This document shows positions 44,652 to 57,269 of a DNA stretch of 64,000 bases, piece after piece; positions within the stretch are counted from its first letter, which is position 1, and the number at the start of each line of letters is the position of its first letter. The stretch is from the NCBI GenBank assembly GCA_028564925.1, contig CM053033.1, positions 116,289,252-116,353,251 of the forward strand, given 5' to 3'. Below the pieces are notes generated by a model. The model was not told the origin of the DNA. It saw only the letters and a program-made list of their open reading frames with translations, and did no database searches. This DNA is from Lithobates sylvaticus. Its lineage: Eukaryota; Chordata; Amphibia; Anura; Ranidae. The position numbers were made by a program, and so were the translations under genes.

Positions 44652-46428
44652 CAGAGCCAATCGGCCCTATAGGCACACTATGCAAGCTGCTTAGGGCCCC
44701 GCCGCTGTGGGGGGGCCCCCCCCAAGACCCAGCATCCCCCCTGCACCTCTGGCTGGCCGTTTAGAGTGCAGTGAGGAGAGGTGGAAGGCGGCGATCGGCA
44801 GCTCTATGGTGCCTGAGTGGGAAGCGGGACCTCCCTGGGGTTTGTAGTACTCTCAGTGTATACAGTGGAGAGGAGAAGGGAGGGGCCTCTGACCCAGGCA
44901 GGTATCAGTTTCACTTTCACTCTGCTTGAACACTGTTGCTGATGCCCGGGTCAGAGGCCCCTCCCCTCTCCGCTGTATACATTCGGAGATAGAACTACTA
45001 GCCCCAGGGAGATCCCCCTGCCTGTGGACACCATATAGCTGCCGATCCCCGCCTCCCACCTCCACCAGCCAGGTACAGGGGAACCTCTGCAGGGGGGGGG
45101 GGGGGGGGTCCGCTGTTTGGGGGCCCAAATGTAAGAGGGGGGCCCTCTGGGGACCCTGGTGTAAGGGGAGGCTCTCTGGGGACCCTTGTGTAAGGGGGGG
45201 CTCTCTGGTGACCCTGGTGTAAGGGGGGGGCTCTCTGGGGACCCTGGTGTAAGGGGGGGGCTCTCTGGGGACCCTGGTGTAAGGGGGAGGCTCTCGGGGG
45301 ACCCTGGTGTAAGGGGGAGGATCTCTGGGGACCCTGGTGTAAGGGGGGGGCTCTCTGGGGACCCTGGTGTAAGGGGGGGGCTCTCTGGGGACCCTGGTGT
45401 AAGGGGGGGGGCTCTCTGGGGACCCTGGTGTAAGGGGGGGGGGCTCTCTGGGGACCCTGGTGTAAGGGGGGGGGGGCTCTCTGGGGACCCTGGTGTAAGG
45501 GGGGGGGGCTCTCTGGGGACCCTGGTGTAAGGGGGGGCTCTCTGGGGACCCTGGTGTAAGGAGGGGCTCTCTGGGGACCCTGGTGTAAGGGGGGGGCTCT
45601 CTGGGGACCCTGGTGTAAGGGGGGGGGGCTCTCTGGGGACCCTGGTGTAAGGGGGGGGGGGGGGGCTCTCTGGGGACCCTGGTGTAAGGGGGGGGGGCTC
45701 TCTGGGGACCCTGGTGTAAGGGGGGGCTCTCTGGGGACCCTGGTGTAAGGAGGGGCTCTCTGGGGACCCTGGTGTAAGGAGGGGCTCTCTGGGGACCTTG
45801 GTGTAAGGAGGGGCTCTCTGGGGACCTTGGTGTAAGGAGGGGCTCTCTGGGGACCTTGGTGTAAGGAGGGGCTCTCTGGGGACCTTGGTGTAAGGAGGGG
45901 CTCTCTGGGGACCTTGGTGTAAGGAGGGGCTCTCTGGGGACCTTGGTGTAAGGGGGGGCTCTCTGGGGACCTTGGTGTAAGGGGGGGCTCTCTGGGGACC
46001 TTGGTGTAAGGAGGGGCTCTCTGGGGACCTTGGTGTAAGGGGGGGCTCTCTGGGGACCTTGGTGTAAGGGGGGGCTCTCTGGGGACCTTGGTGTAAGGGG
46101 GGGCTCTCTGGGGACCTTGATGTAAGGGGGGCTCTCTGAGGACCCTGATTTAAGGGGGGCTCTCTGAGGACCCTGATTTAAGGGGGCTCTCTGAGGACCC
46201 TGATTTAAGGGGGGTTCTCTGAGGACCTCATTCTGTTCTATATTGTTGTACTTATTCTTTGACTGTTTTGTTTAAAAGGAGGGAGGATTGTTTTGGGAGC
46301 ACTGAAGTGTCAGGTGTGACTGTGTGGCAACGGCAAATGGTTTACATAGCTCACGGCATCATGGGTCAAGTAGAGGGCCCCTTAGCAGAATTTTGCTTAG
46401 GGCCCCAGGGAGGTCAGGATCGGCACTG
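44652..46428. mobile_element. Minisatellite-bearing hAT-like element 3
   Basis: A 1777-bp element with ends CAGAGCCAATCGG (left) and CCGATCC-type inverse ...GGATCGGCACTG (right). It is flanked by an exact 8-bp duplication, cccccata, at 44644-44651 and 46429-46436. Just inside both ends are TTAGGGCCCC/GGGGCCCTAA phrases. The left third has GC-rich inverted pieces (GGTCAGAGGCCCCTCCC, 44880-44960); the middle is the minisatellite. There is no transposase. Confidence 0.87.
45128..46225. repeat. About 30-bp G-rich minisatellite
   Basis: The unit CTCTCTGGGGACCCTGGTGT plus AAG and a G run of 4-14 bases is repeated about 37 times. The proximal half has CCCTGG, the distal half CCTTGG, and the last four copies diverge, giving a gradient of age from right to left. 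The G runs are candidates for quadruplexes. Confidence 0.96.
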
Positions 46429-46838
46429 CCCCCATATACCATGGGAAAGCCTTTTTGTCCCCCAGATTCTTCTGACCATGTCCATATGGAATTCATCATT
46501 GGCACCCGTCCGTGGGAACTGCTATGCATACTCTCCGTCCATCCTGCCAGATCATCTACAAAGCAGCGATAGAAAGAAAAGAAGCAAAAGAATGGTAGGG
46601 AATCACTGGTCATCCACAAGTCTTCCCAAAAGGACTTCTACAATATGAGTCTACCAAAGACAGTCTACTAGAGACAAATTTATGGTGCTTACCAAAAGCA
46701 CAATGATCCTGCAAGAATTTCCCCTTATAAACTCAGCGTACACATGCAGTGTACAGGGGCAAGGAGAAAAGCGTCAGTAAAATAGACAATCCACTTACCT
46801 CGGATGAATACCGCATTCCGCCCGCTGCCACCATTAAC

Positions 46839-47305
46839 TGAAAGGGTTCATTCTGCCTGGTTTCTATGAATGACCAGTGGATTCCTTACAGAGCTCTGGA
46901 AGCACACAATGAAGAAGACACAAAATGGATTCAAAGTTTGCTCAGGTTTACTGGTAGCTTTGCTTGAGTTTTTATAAAAACTCAGAACAAAAAAGGCATT
47001 ACGTAGCATAAGGGGGAGGAACAAGACATCGATCATATACATGTATATAGTATGACATTTTAGACATAGTTTAAACTAGCAAGTAGCAACATGCGTCACA
47101 GGATGTTGGTGGTCAGCCTGTCCGGGGACATAGTCTCACAATCAGTTATTTATGGAGCTCGTTTGGCCTGCGGTTATGCTATGTGTGAAAGTACAGCAGA
47201 AGGACAATTTGTTTTAGTGAGGTCCGATATAGTCTGTACACCAGGGTTTTCTTTTGGTACTTAGAAAGGTTATAAGGAGTTAGAAAGAGTTAATGCACTG
47301 TAACA
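46839..47305 (-). repeat. Retroviral LTR, minus strand (fossil)
   Basis: On the minus strand it runs from about TGTTACAG (47305) to CTTTCA (46839). It has a TTTTTATAAAAA promoter-like box near 46970 and is followed after five bases by the primer-binding site. The upstream limit is a guess because no second LTR is in the window. Confidence 0.5.
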
Positions 47306-47489
47306 TTAAATGCTTGAGAAACAAAATACAAAAAGATAAAGAAAAATAATAATTAAAAAAAGTGACTGAAGTTTGATCACCTTGAAATACTGTTCTATTC
47401 ATGCAAAACTTTTAACAGTACCATGGTACTTTATATTGGTATATTTATATACAATACTGAATGGTTGACATACTAGATCTCAACAAGTG

Positions 47490-49935
47490 AGGACTATAGT
47501 TGAGCGGACACCTGGATGTTAGGGTTTGACCGAACTTCGGAAAAAAGTTTGAGTTCGGGAACGAACTTGACCCCGAACCCCATTGAAGTCAATGGGAACC
47601 CGAAAATAAAAAAAAAATAAAATTAAAAATAAAATATGCTGGAGGCCCTCTCTCAGAAGAGGTACAGGAAGGCATTAAGAACCTCAGAAACTCAGCAGCA
47701 CAATGCCACACATATGGTGGGAATGCCATAGAAAAACGCCCTTTCTGGAAAAAAAATATTAAATTTAATGGATAAGCTAGTGGGAAAATAAAATACTTTG
47801 AAATTAAAAAAAAAAATTGAAAATTATAATATTGACCTAGGAAGACGAGGTCCATATGGAGTAGGAGGTTGAGGTGGCGGTGGATGTGGCTGTGTAGGTG
47901 GAAGCGCCGGTGGAGGAGGACGAGCCAACACTGGTTAAAAAATACAACAATGGCTGGGTAAGGCCGGTGATGTGTCAAATTCTGTCCCCCGTCAGATAGT
48001 GTCCGCCCTGTACTGCGCTTGCTCAGTACGTAGGACAAGGGGATTTCGAAAATCTCTGAAGACGAACGGCGCCTGCGCCGTGAGTCCAGGTTCAAGCCAC
48101 ACCATCCGAGGTTCTAGTTGAGCGAAGCGAGGCCATGTCCGAAGCATGGCGAGCGAAGCGAGCCCGTGAGGGGCCCTGTCACTATGTGCTACCTTATGTC
48201 AACTTGGATGGTGGGGCTTGAACCTGCACTCACGGCGCAGGTGCCGTTCATCTTCGGAGATTTTGGGAATCTCCTTGTCCTCCATACTGCGAAAGTGCTG
48301 CGCCTGCGCAGTACGGGCCGGACACTAACCAATGGCCGGACAGTTTTTGCCAGAACACCGGTGTAAATATCTATTCTGCACAAGGTACGGACAAGTCCTC
48401 TGGGATCCATGCCTGGTTCATTTTAATAAATGTGAGCTTGTCCACATTGGCTCTGGACAGGCGGCTGCGCTTGTCTGTGATAACGCCCCCTGCCGTGCTA
48501 AATACACGTTCAGATAATACACTGGCTGCAGGGCAGGCCAGCACCTCCAAGGCGTAAAGGGCAAGCTCAGGCCATGTGCCCAATTTGGAGACCCAGAAGT
48601 TGAAGGGGGCAGACCTGTCATTCAGTACGTGTAGGCGTGTGCACATATACTGCTCCACCATGTTGGTGAAATGCTGCCTCCTGCTAAGACGTTCCATCTC
48701 AGCTGGTGGTGCTGGTTGTTGTGGCGTGCTGACAAAACTTTTCCACATTTCGGCCATGCTAACCCTGCCTTCTAAGGTGCTGGCGGTGCCCTGGCTGCGT
48801 TGGCGACCTCTTCCTCCTCCTCTGCCTTCGCCTTGTGCTTTCACCTTACCCCCGCTGTCAGGTGGGAATGCCACCAGCAGCGCATCTACCAGCGTGCGCT
48901 TGTACTCGCGCATCTTACGATCACACTCCAGTGAGGTAATTAAGGATGGTACGTTGTCCTTGTAACAGGGATCCAGCAGGGTGGCCACCCAGTAATCAGC
49001 ACCAGTTAGAATGTGGGCAACTTGGCGGTCGCTGCGGAGACACTGCAGCATGTAAATCGCTCACGTGTGCCAGGCTGGCCAGAGGCAACGAAAAGCTGTC
49101 CTCTGTGGGAGGTGTATCGTCTATGTCCTCTGTATCCCCCCAGCCACGCACCAGTGATGGCCATGAGCTGATCTGGGTGCCATCCTGCTGTGAACATGGT
49201 TCCTCCTCCATCTCATCATCCTCCAGAACTGGGCCTTTGCTGCCAGACAATTGTACCTGGCATTTGTTCCATGTACCTCCACAACTCCTGCACGGTGTGG
49301 GGTTTTTCCCCCAAACAGGAAAGTTTTACAACTGCCTGCTGTCGTTGGTGGTGAAGGTGTTACGCTGACCGGATGAGGAGGCGGTAGAGTATGAGGAAGC
49401 AGAGTAGGAGGAGTTATAGCAACAGGAGGCAAACTGAAGCGCCCTGCAATCCTCGGTGGTGGAAGGACAGGTGCCAAACTTCTATCCGCCTCAGGCCCAG
49501 CCACCACAGCATTTACCCAGTGTGCTGTTAGGGAGATATAACGTCCATGACCGTGCTTACTGGTCCACGCATCCGTGGTTAGGTGGACCTTGCCACAGAT
49601 GGCGTTGCGCAGTGCACACCTGATTTTGTCCCCCACTTGGTTGTGCAGGGAAGGGATGGCTCGCCTGGAAAAGTAGTGGCGGCTGGGCACGACATACTGT
49701 GGGACAGCCAATGCCATCAGGCTTTTAAAACTCTGCGTCTCCACCAGACGGAATGACAGCATTTCAAAGGCCAGGAATTTTGAAATGCTGGCATTCAGGG
49801 CCAGGGATCGCGGGAGGCTAGGGGGGTACTTCCTCTTCCGCTCCAGTGTTTGGGAGATAGAGAGCTGAATGCTTCCATGGGACATTGTGGAGATGGTTGG
49901 TGACCCAGGTGGTAGTGTTGCTGGCAGAGTAGAGT
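47490..49935 (-). mobile_element. BED-type hAT transposon, copy C
   Basis: The minus-strand transposon ends at the left in GAACTTCGG/CGAAC-rich sequence (47500-47610) of the style found at 2054 and 43870. It has a 3' region carrying a MITE (47965-48365) and a transposase gene that stops abruptly near 49935, where copy D begins in the opposite orientation. Confidence 0.65.
47965..48365. mobile_element. MITE with CACCGG tips
   Basis: Inverted arms of about 125 bp (47965-48110 against 48215-48365) share AAGACGAACGGCGCCTGCGC-like and GTACTGCGC wording. The tips are GGCCGGTG and CACCGGTG. The loop has two GAGCGAAGCGAG palindromes. Part of the same family occurs at 36880-37005. Confidence 0.7.
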
Positions 49936-49945
49936 GGATTACCAA
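48371..49945 (-). pseudogene. hAT transposase, copy C
   Basis: The downstream frame (49051-48371, 226 codons) holds YWVATLLDPCYKDN and the full dimerisation domain (WPELALYALEVLACP, SVLSERVFSTAGG, VDKLTFIKMN). The upstream frame (49945-49121) holds the catalytic entry GKVHLTTDAWTSKHGHG, with the first acidic residue in TTDAW, and SLTAHW. The BED finger is missing and a frame change separates the two. The sequence differs clearly from copies B and D, so it is a separate subfamily. Confidence 0.8.
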
Positions 49946-51768
49946 GCCCTCCTCATCCCCTCATCCAGGCTCAGGGTTCCCCCGAACTTTTTGACTAGTG
50001 TTGGGTACATGCTTCAGGAGGATGCCCAGCGTTTAAGACTCTGATGATGATACCCAGCTAGAAGAAGGCAGTAGCGTAAGCGCAGAGAGAGGGGATGCTC
50101 AAGGACAGCAATCTGGCAGTCATGTTCCACCAGCTGCAGCATACTGCCAGGTTTGCTTCAGCGATGAAGAGGGAGGGGGATGATGAGGTCACTGACTCCA
50201 CGTGGGTGCCTGATAGGAAAGAGGAGGAGGAGGCACATCTCCAACGAGGCAGGATGCCCTGGGGGGGCCAGCTTAAGGACAGCACACCGACTGAATCACA
50301 CCACAGAGCTCCGCCTGTGCAGGGAGCTGCCTCTGCGAATTATTCCAAAAGTTCTTTCGCGTGGGCCTTTTTTGAGACGAGTGCAGAAGATTGCGCCGCT
50401 GCTATTTGCAACATATGTCTTAAGCGTATCTCGCGTGGCCAAAACATCAGCCGCTTGGGCACCACATGCTTGACCACACATATGTTGACCTGCCATGCAG
50501 CTTGTTGGCAAGCGTACCTTAAAGACCCACACCAAAGAACAAAGCGGACCCCTCCTTGCTCCTCATCAGCTGGGATCTCCAACCCCACTATACCTTCAGT
50601 CCTCTCTGAAAGCTGCACTGAGAGGAATGAAGGTGTAGAATTAGGTGTGTCACAGCCAACTACTTGCGGGCACTCTGCTAGCAGTACACTGAGGTCCGAT
50701 TGTACCAGGCAAAATTTCCCTGCCCCAGCTTCTGGACCGTCAAAAGAAATTCACTCCCAGCGGTTGAATGCTAGCTTGGCTAAATTGCTAACATTTCAAC
50801 TGCTGCCTTTTCAGTTGGTAGACTCGGCCCCCTTCCGTGAGTTTGTGCAATGTGCGGTTCCTCAGTGGCAGGTTCCCCAACACCCCTTTTTCTATCGGAA
50901 GGCGATTCCGACTCTCTACCGGCATGTGGAAGGCAATGTCCATGCCTTGCTGGACAGGGCGGTCAGCGGTAAGGTGCATATTAGCGCTGACTTATGGTCC
51001 AGCAGGCATGGACAGGGACATTACCCATCTTTCACGGCTCATTGGGTCACTCTTTTGGCAGCTGGGAAGGATGCAGGACAAGGTGCAGTAGTGTTGGAGG
51101 TTGTTCCAGGCCACCACGCCTCCAAAATGCTACTGCTGGTTGTGACACACCTCTCCTCCACCCCCTCTTCTTCCTCCATGGCCTCTTCCTGTGCTTTGTC
51201 CTCTGAACCAGCGGTGCTCCATAGGCGTTCAAGGGGCTACGCAAGTACACAGGCAAAAAGATGCCATGCCGTGCTTGCGCTGGTGTGTTTGCCGTGCTTG
51301 CGCTGGTGTGTTTGGGGGACAGGAGCCACACTGGGCAGAGGTTCTGTCAGCTCTGCAGGGGCAGGCCGAGAGGTGGTTGACGCCACGCCAGCTTAAGCCA
51401 GGAATGGTGGTTTGCGACAATGGCACCAACCTCCCCTCCGACAGGGTCAACTGACCCATGTGCCCTGTGTGGCTCACGTCCTTAACCTGGTGGTGCAGCG
51501 GTTCTTGGGCAGGTACCCAGGCTTACAGGATGTCCTGAGGCAGGCCAGGAAAGTCTGTGTGCATTTCTGTCGATCATATAATGCCAGTGCTCGGCTGGCT
51601 GAGCTGCAAAAGGAGTTGAACCTGCCCAAGAACCGCCTTATATGTGACATGCCCACCAGGTGGAACTCAACGTTGGCCATGCTGCAGCGACTGCACACGC
51701 AGCAGAGGGCCATCAATGAGTACCTGTACAACTATGGCCCCAGGACAGAGTCAGGGTGCCAGGGAAAT
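49936..51768 (+). pseudogene. hAT transposase, copy D
   Basis: A 433-codon frame (50095-51396) carries the BED finger (CNICLKRISRG, TTHMLTCHA) and the catalytic start KVHISADLWSSRHGQG. A further frame (51412-51771) carries VAHVLNLVVQRFL and PTRWNSTLAML. It is very close to copy B. The N-terminus is cut at the join with copy C and the C-terminal half is cut where the LTR at 51769 begins. A short duplication (GTGCTTGCGCTGGTGTGTTTG, twice near 51275-51315) adds to the damage. Confidence 0.8.
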
Positions 51769-52243
51769 TGAGTATTATACCTTTAAATGTCAATTTTGAA
51801 TATACATATTAATATTGCTTTATCTTCATTAAGTTTAAAATGCTTAGAAATATATGTTTTATATAACCTTATTATACTTCAATATGCTGACTAATCATAT
51901 AACAATGAAAATGCTTACATTAGCAGAAATGTAAAACAATGAAATGTTTAGAATCACGTGTACATGTACATCCGTGTACATCCTCTGGCAGGGTGTTGCC
52001 TGTAGACGGATATTTCCTACTTCCTGCTTAACGTTGGAATAAAGATTGAAATTATACATGTGATCAGGATATTGCGAGCAGGAAGTGGGAAGGTTTAAGT
52101 GTGATAAAAAGAGGCATGTATTCCTATTACAGGCAGAAATGGATTTTTGAAGCCTGAATGTAGATGTTACCATTTCTCTTGCATATGCAAATAAATGTTA
52201 TCTTGATCTCCGAGGACGGTCTTAGACGGTAATTTCCTTAACA
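51769..52243 (+). repeat. 5' LTR of the plus-strand retrovirus (fossil)
   Basis: It starts TGAGTATTATACC and ends CCTTAACA, so has TG...CA tips. A GATAAAAAG box lies near 52100 and AATAAA at 52190-52195. It begins directly at the break in the hAT copy D. Confidence 0.68.
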
Positions 52244-52246
52244 ATT

Positions 52247-52263
52247 TGGTCCTTTCGAACGGA
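52247..52263 (+). promoter_or_regulatory. Primer-binding site, tRNA-Tyr-like
   Basis: TGGTCCTTTCGAACGGA follows the LTR after three bases. It is nearly complementary to the 3' end of vertebrate tRNA-Tyr (which would give TGGTCCTTCGAGCCGG). A plausible splice donor (CAAGGTAAGA) follows at about 52433. Confidence 0.5.
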
Positions 52264-53049
52264 AAAGTCCAATTACCTGAGACGCACTGGATCAAATCAG
52301 TGACCGATGTCCGTACGGCAAAAACTGTAAGTCCTCCGTCTCAAATTAGACGTTAAAGAGAGGCCGGTCCGCTGAACTAGTGCTTCCCAGGCAGCGACTT
52401 CCAGAAACAGCATAAGAGACCGCTCTCGGGACAAGGTAAGATTTATATTTTTATCTTATTATTAACCTTTTGGGTTAGACTTGATTAGAAATTTAATGAA
52501 TAAGGGATTTGAATACATACATACATACATACATACATACAATATAGAGATTGATTGAATATTTATCTGTTTCTGTTCTGTTCTATCTGCTTTACCCTTG
52601 TTGAGGGGAAATAAGTGGTCACGTATTCCCCGTATCGATCCGTCTGTGGCCATCCTGGATGGGCAGACTTAGTGACTAACCCGCGTTTTGGGAAGACGCG
52701 CTCAGGGCGTCCTGGCGGCAGTCGAGCACTGCGGGTGTTCTCTCTTGTGTGTTCTTGTTTGTTTCTCCAGGTTATTTGTCATTTGATATAGGAGTATGGT
52801 CCCATACTAATATCCGGGTGCAGATAAAGGAAATTTGTCCATTGGATCATAGATCCTGACAGCCTTGTAAGCTGCAGAAAAATTCCCGTGGGGACACAAA
52901 TACTCCTAGATCAAAACCTAAAAAATCCCCTGTTGATACAAAGGTATGGCCTGATAGATTTCCAGGTAACAAATAGAGGACATTTGATGAGCCCTTGTGC
53001 TCGATCAGCCTCATATGTTGTGTAAAATCCTGTACATGGCATATAAATA

Positions 53050-53235
53050 CCTTTTTGGATCAACAAATATTAATGTTTTGATAAAGTGTGGGAACAACAG
53101 TCGGGAGAAATAAAGTTTCTCTTGTAATTCTGTTCTGCTCCCTACAGTTTACTGAAATATTAATGTTTTGATAAGGAGTGAGGTGAACAGTCAGGTGAAA
53201 ATACGTTCGCTTGTAATTCTGTTCTGCTCCCTACT
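53050..53235 (+). repeat. About 90-bp tandem duplication in the leader
   Basis: TATTAATGTTTTGATAA ... TTCTGTTCTGCTCCCTAC occurs twice in a row with about 10 differences, showing an old duplication in the retroviral leader. Confidence 0.75.
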
Positions 53236-53236
53236 A

Positions 53237-53794
53237 GGGTTGCCACCCGTACGGGATTCACCCGGACAGTACGGGAATTTAATCATGTGCCCGGGATTCA
53301 GCTTGCCTGATCCCCGGACACATTATTTATGCCGTGCTGTGGCTGAGAAGCCTCTCACTGCAGCAGTGCTGAATACTAAACTTTTCAGGCGCCCCCTTGC
53401 TAACACCTCCCATATAGGGAGTGTGGGCAGGGAAAGTTAAATTTCTTCAGCCGTGGGGCACTGTGTGGCTAGAGATTGTATTTCAATATGTCCCTCCTGC
53501 TGGGCGGGGGCTGGGGCTAGGACGAGCTGGGCGATTCCATCCTAGTTTGTACAGTGGCTATGCACGTTGTGGAGGGAACTTTATGCTGCTGGCTCGGAGG
53601 ATGCTGAGTGCATGAGTGAAGAAAGTGTGGTCTGGTGCATGCACCAGGGAAGGTAAGGGTGAAGGAAGCCACATGCCATGTCTTGTACTCTATGCAATAA
53701 ACTCATAGCACTGTGTACAATATACTACTGAGCTGCTACTTAACATATTGCTGCTCACATACAAATGTATTCCCACATTCCAACTAAATATGTG
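53237..53794. mobile_element. GGGTTGCCACC-ended element, left part
   Basis: It starts TA-GGGTTGCCACCCG and has the hairpin GGGATTCACCCGGACAG typical of this family (compare 16640 and 55468). The matching right end is not certain; the one at 55774-55784 may belong to it or to the shorter element at 55468. No gene is seen. Confidence 0.5.
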
Positions 53795-54365
53795 AAGATT
53801 AATGGTGTTGCACTACCCTTAACCCAGGTGCAAACACATATTTTAAATAAAGTGTATAAACAAGTGATATTTGTATGCACAATCCCAGTGCATTAAATCT
53901 ATAAATGCCAAAAAAAAACCTCTAAAATATTACCACATATGTTAAAATATAAATGAACATGTTGAATACATATACCATTGTTGTAAATTACATAAAGAAC
54001 ATCCAAAATAATTAAATCCACAATCTCAGTGCAGTAAATCATCGATAATAATCAAGCTGCATTCTACAAATACAAGCCACAAATTTGTAGCATGCACTTT
54101 ACGTATTATTAATGATTTACTGCACTGAGATTGTGGATTTAATTATTTTGGATGTTCTTTATGCAATTTACAACAATGGTATATGTATTCAACATGTTCA
54201 TTTATATTTTAACATATGTGGTAATATTTTGGTGTATATTTTTATTGGTATTTATAGATTTGCAGCATCAGGATTGTGGATTCAATTACTACTTTTTATA
54301 CAATCTATTTAAAATATCTGTTTCTACACATGGTTAAGGGGTAGCGCAGCACGATTAATCTTTAT
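53795..54365. mobile_element. Older fold-back element
   Basis: Left arm 53795-54045 and right arm 54110-54365 are inverted copies with about 10-15 percent differences and small gaps, around a 65-nt loop. Core wording CCACAATCTCAGTGCAGTAAA is exact in both. No clear duplication flanks it. Similar in size to the two younger snap-back insertions. Confidence 0.7.
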
Positions 54366-54459
54366 AAACTCCATTGGATAAATATTTGCATAATCAGTGA
54401 TGCATTGTGCAAAAAGTGAAAACAGCTGGTAGGAATGGCTGGTTATCCAGCTAAAGACG

Positions 54460-55466
54460 GACTTAGGGCTGCACATAGGTGTTAAAACACCTCATAGATG
54501 TTACAGCACCCCAAAAACATTAGAGCACCCATGGATGCTAGAGTTACCAATAGATGTCAGAGCACCCAATAGACAAAGCAAAGGTTAGCGTGTTCCATGG
54601 ACATTAGAGCAACTCATGGAAATAAGAGTGGCCCATAGATGTTAGAGCACCCCAGGGATGCTAGAGTGACCCATAGACAAAGCAACCCTTGGAGGTTAGA
54701 GCTCCCCATAACCTTTGGAGCACCCCATGGATGCTACAATAACCCAATAGACAGATTAAGCCATGGATGCTAGAGCACTCTATAGACGCACCCCATGGAG
54801 GTTAGAATGCCCCATAGGCAGAGTACCCCATGAATATTAGAGTGACCCATGAACTTTAAAGTGCCCCAATAAACTAAGTAAATTTAAGATAAATAGTCCG
54901 CGCTTAGGATAGGAGTAAAGGTATGCAGCCTCCCCTGAATGGACTCCCTAGGGAGCCAGTGATAAAGTAAAAGTAATGAAGGGATGGTGGCGCTCCCTAG
55001 TAAGAAAATGTGTACGTGACCACACTACCTAACACACTTAATAAGCTAAAAGTAATAATAAATAGACAACAAAATGGTGTGTAAATATAGAAACCAATGG
55101 TGAAGTGATCCATAGATTAGCCCTCCATAATAATCCAACCTGGGAACACTCAAACTAAGTGTAATACCAGAAGGAAAGCTGATGGGGCCCCATCAGCTTT
55201 CCTTCTGGTATTACACTTAGTTTGAGTGTTCCCAGGTTGGATTATTATGGAGGGCTAATCTATGGATCACTTCACCATTGGTTTCTATATTTACACACCA
55301 TTTTGTTGTCAATTTATTTATTATTACTTTTAGCTTATTAAGTGTTAGGTAGTGTGGTCACGTACACATTTTCTTACTAGGGAGCGCCACCATCCCTTCA
55401 TTACTTTTCCAATAAACTAAGTAACCCATGGATATTAGAGTGACCCAAGGAAGTTGCAGCACCATG
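54460..55466 (+). repeat. Diverged minisatellite, about 20-22 bp units
   Basis: Units such as CCCATAGATGTTAGAGCAC and CCCATGGATGCTAGAGTGA are repeated with much divergence from 54460 to 54880 and again at 55425-55466, the gap being the snap-back insertion 54882-55408. Confidence 0.8.
54882..55408 (+). mobile_element. Snap-back retroposon-like insertion 2
   Basis: It is flanked by the exact 16-bp duplication ccaataaactaagtaa (54866-54881 and 55409-55424). After 86 unpaired bases come two arms of about 220 bp (54968-55188 and 55189-55408) that meet at a GGGGCCCC centre with no loop. The arms are nearly identical. It has no coding content and lies within an older minisatellite. Its architecture matches insertion 1. 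Confidence 0.82.
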
Positions 55467-55467
55467 T

Positions 55468-55784
55468 AGGGTTGCCACCTATCTCTGGGATTCACCAGAA
55501 CAGTCCAGGTTTTGACGTATGTGTCTGGGTTTCAGTCCGCCTGAAACCCAGACACGTTATTCAGATTGACCTGTGGCTTCCCAGGTAACAGAGATAGTCA
55601 CACACAAATCTGTTGCCCTCTAACTGAATTTGGCCACACCCACTGTTCGTTTTGACCTGTGTAGCGCACCACATTACTATAAGGTGTTTAAAGTCTTTTG
55701 CAATCCTATAGTGTATACTGCATACAAAATTGCCGTGCATCTCTAAAGTGTTCGCGTTTGGCATGAAGAAAAGGTGGCAACCCT
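55468..55784. mobile_element. MITE, GGGTTGCCACC tips, TA target
   Basis: Ends GGGTTGCCACCT and AGGTGGCAACCC are perfect inverse copies with TA on both sides. Inside, the hairpin GTCTGGGTTTCAG/CTGAAACCCAGAC follows the left end. Non-coding. Confidence 0.78.
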
Positions 55785-55939
55785 ACTACCTACAAATGAA
55801 TGAAACATTAAGTAAGAAGACAAGACACCAGTATTTTAGCAGGACACAAGATCAATAATCTAGAAGTGATATGTCATGACTAGAAAGTTTGTGAGTAGCT
55901 GCAAAAGTTATAAGATACTGTGTGCATATATTGTGTCAG

Positions 55940-57100
<1,161 letters not shown>

Positions 57101-57269
57101 TATGATAGGTGAAGGTAATAATGGGTCTGTGGTTGAGAATCAGAACAGAAGATTGGGAAACACATTCAAGATGAGAGGGGGGAGTGTTTCCTGTATGGTA
57201 AAAGTGTGTCTGCAGAGAGAGAAGCAGAAGGAAAGGATGAAAAGAATCAGCAATTTTGGATGTGTGTAA

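Larger units (their letters stand above)
43999..47305 (-). mobile_element. Endogenous retrovirus fragment, minus strand (fossil)
   Basis: In minus orientation it has an LTR (about 47305-46839), a primer-binding site starting TGGTGGCAGCGGG (46833 downwards), a leader and a gag-like stretch that ends at a hAT fragment at 43998. A hAT-like minisatellite element (44652-46428) is inserted in the gag region. Only the 5' part of the virus is present. It is old and carries many breaks. Confidence 0.6.

Noticed and set aside
45186-45530. Gly-rich frame of 114 codons
   Set aside because: Translation of the G-rich minisatellite of the third hAT-like element.
46259-46648. 129-codon plus-strand frame spanning the right end of hAT element 3
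   Set aside because: It crosses a transposon border and runs antisense to the retroviral fossil; a chance frame.
48946-49368. 140-codon plus-strand frame near the hAT copy C
   Set aside because: It is antisense to the transposase of copy C and matches nothing known by eye.
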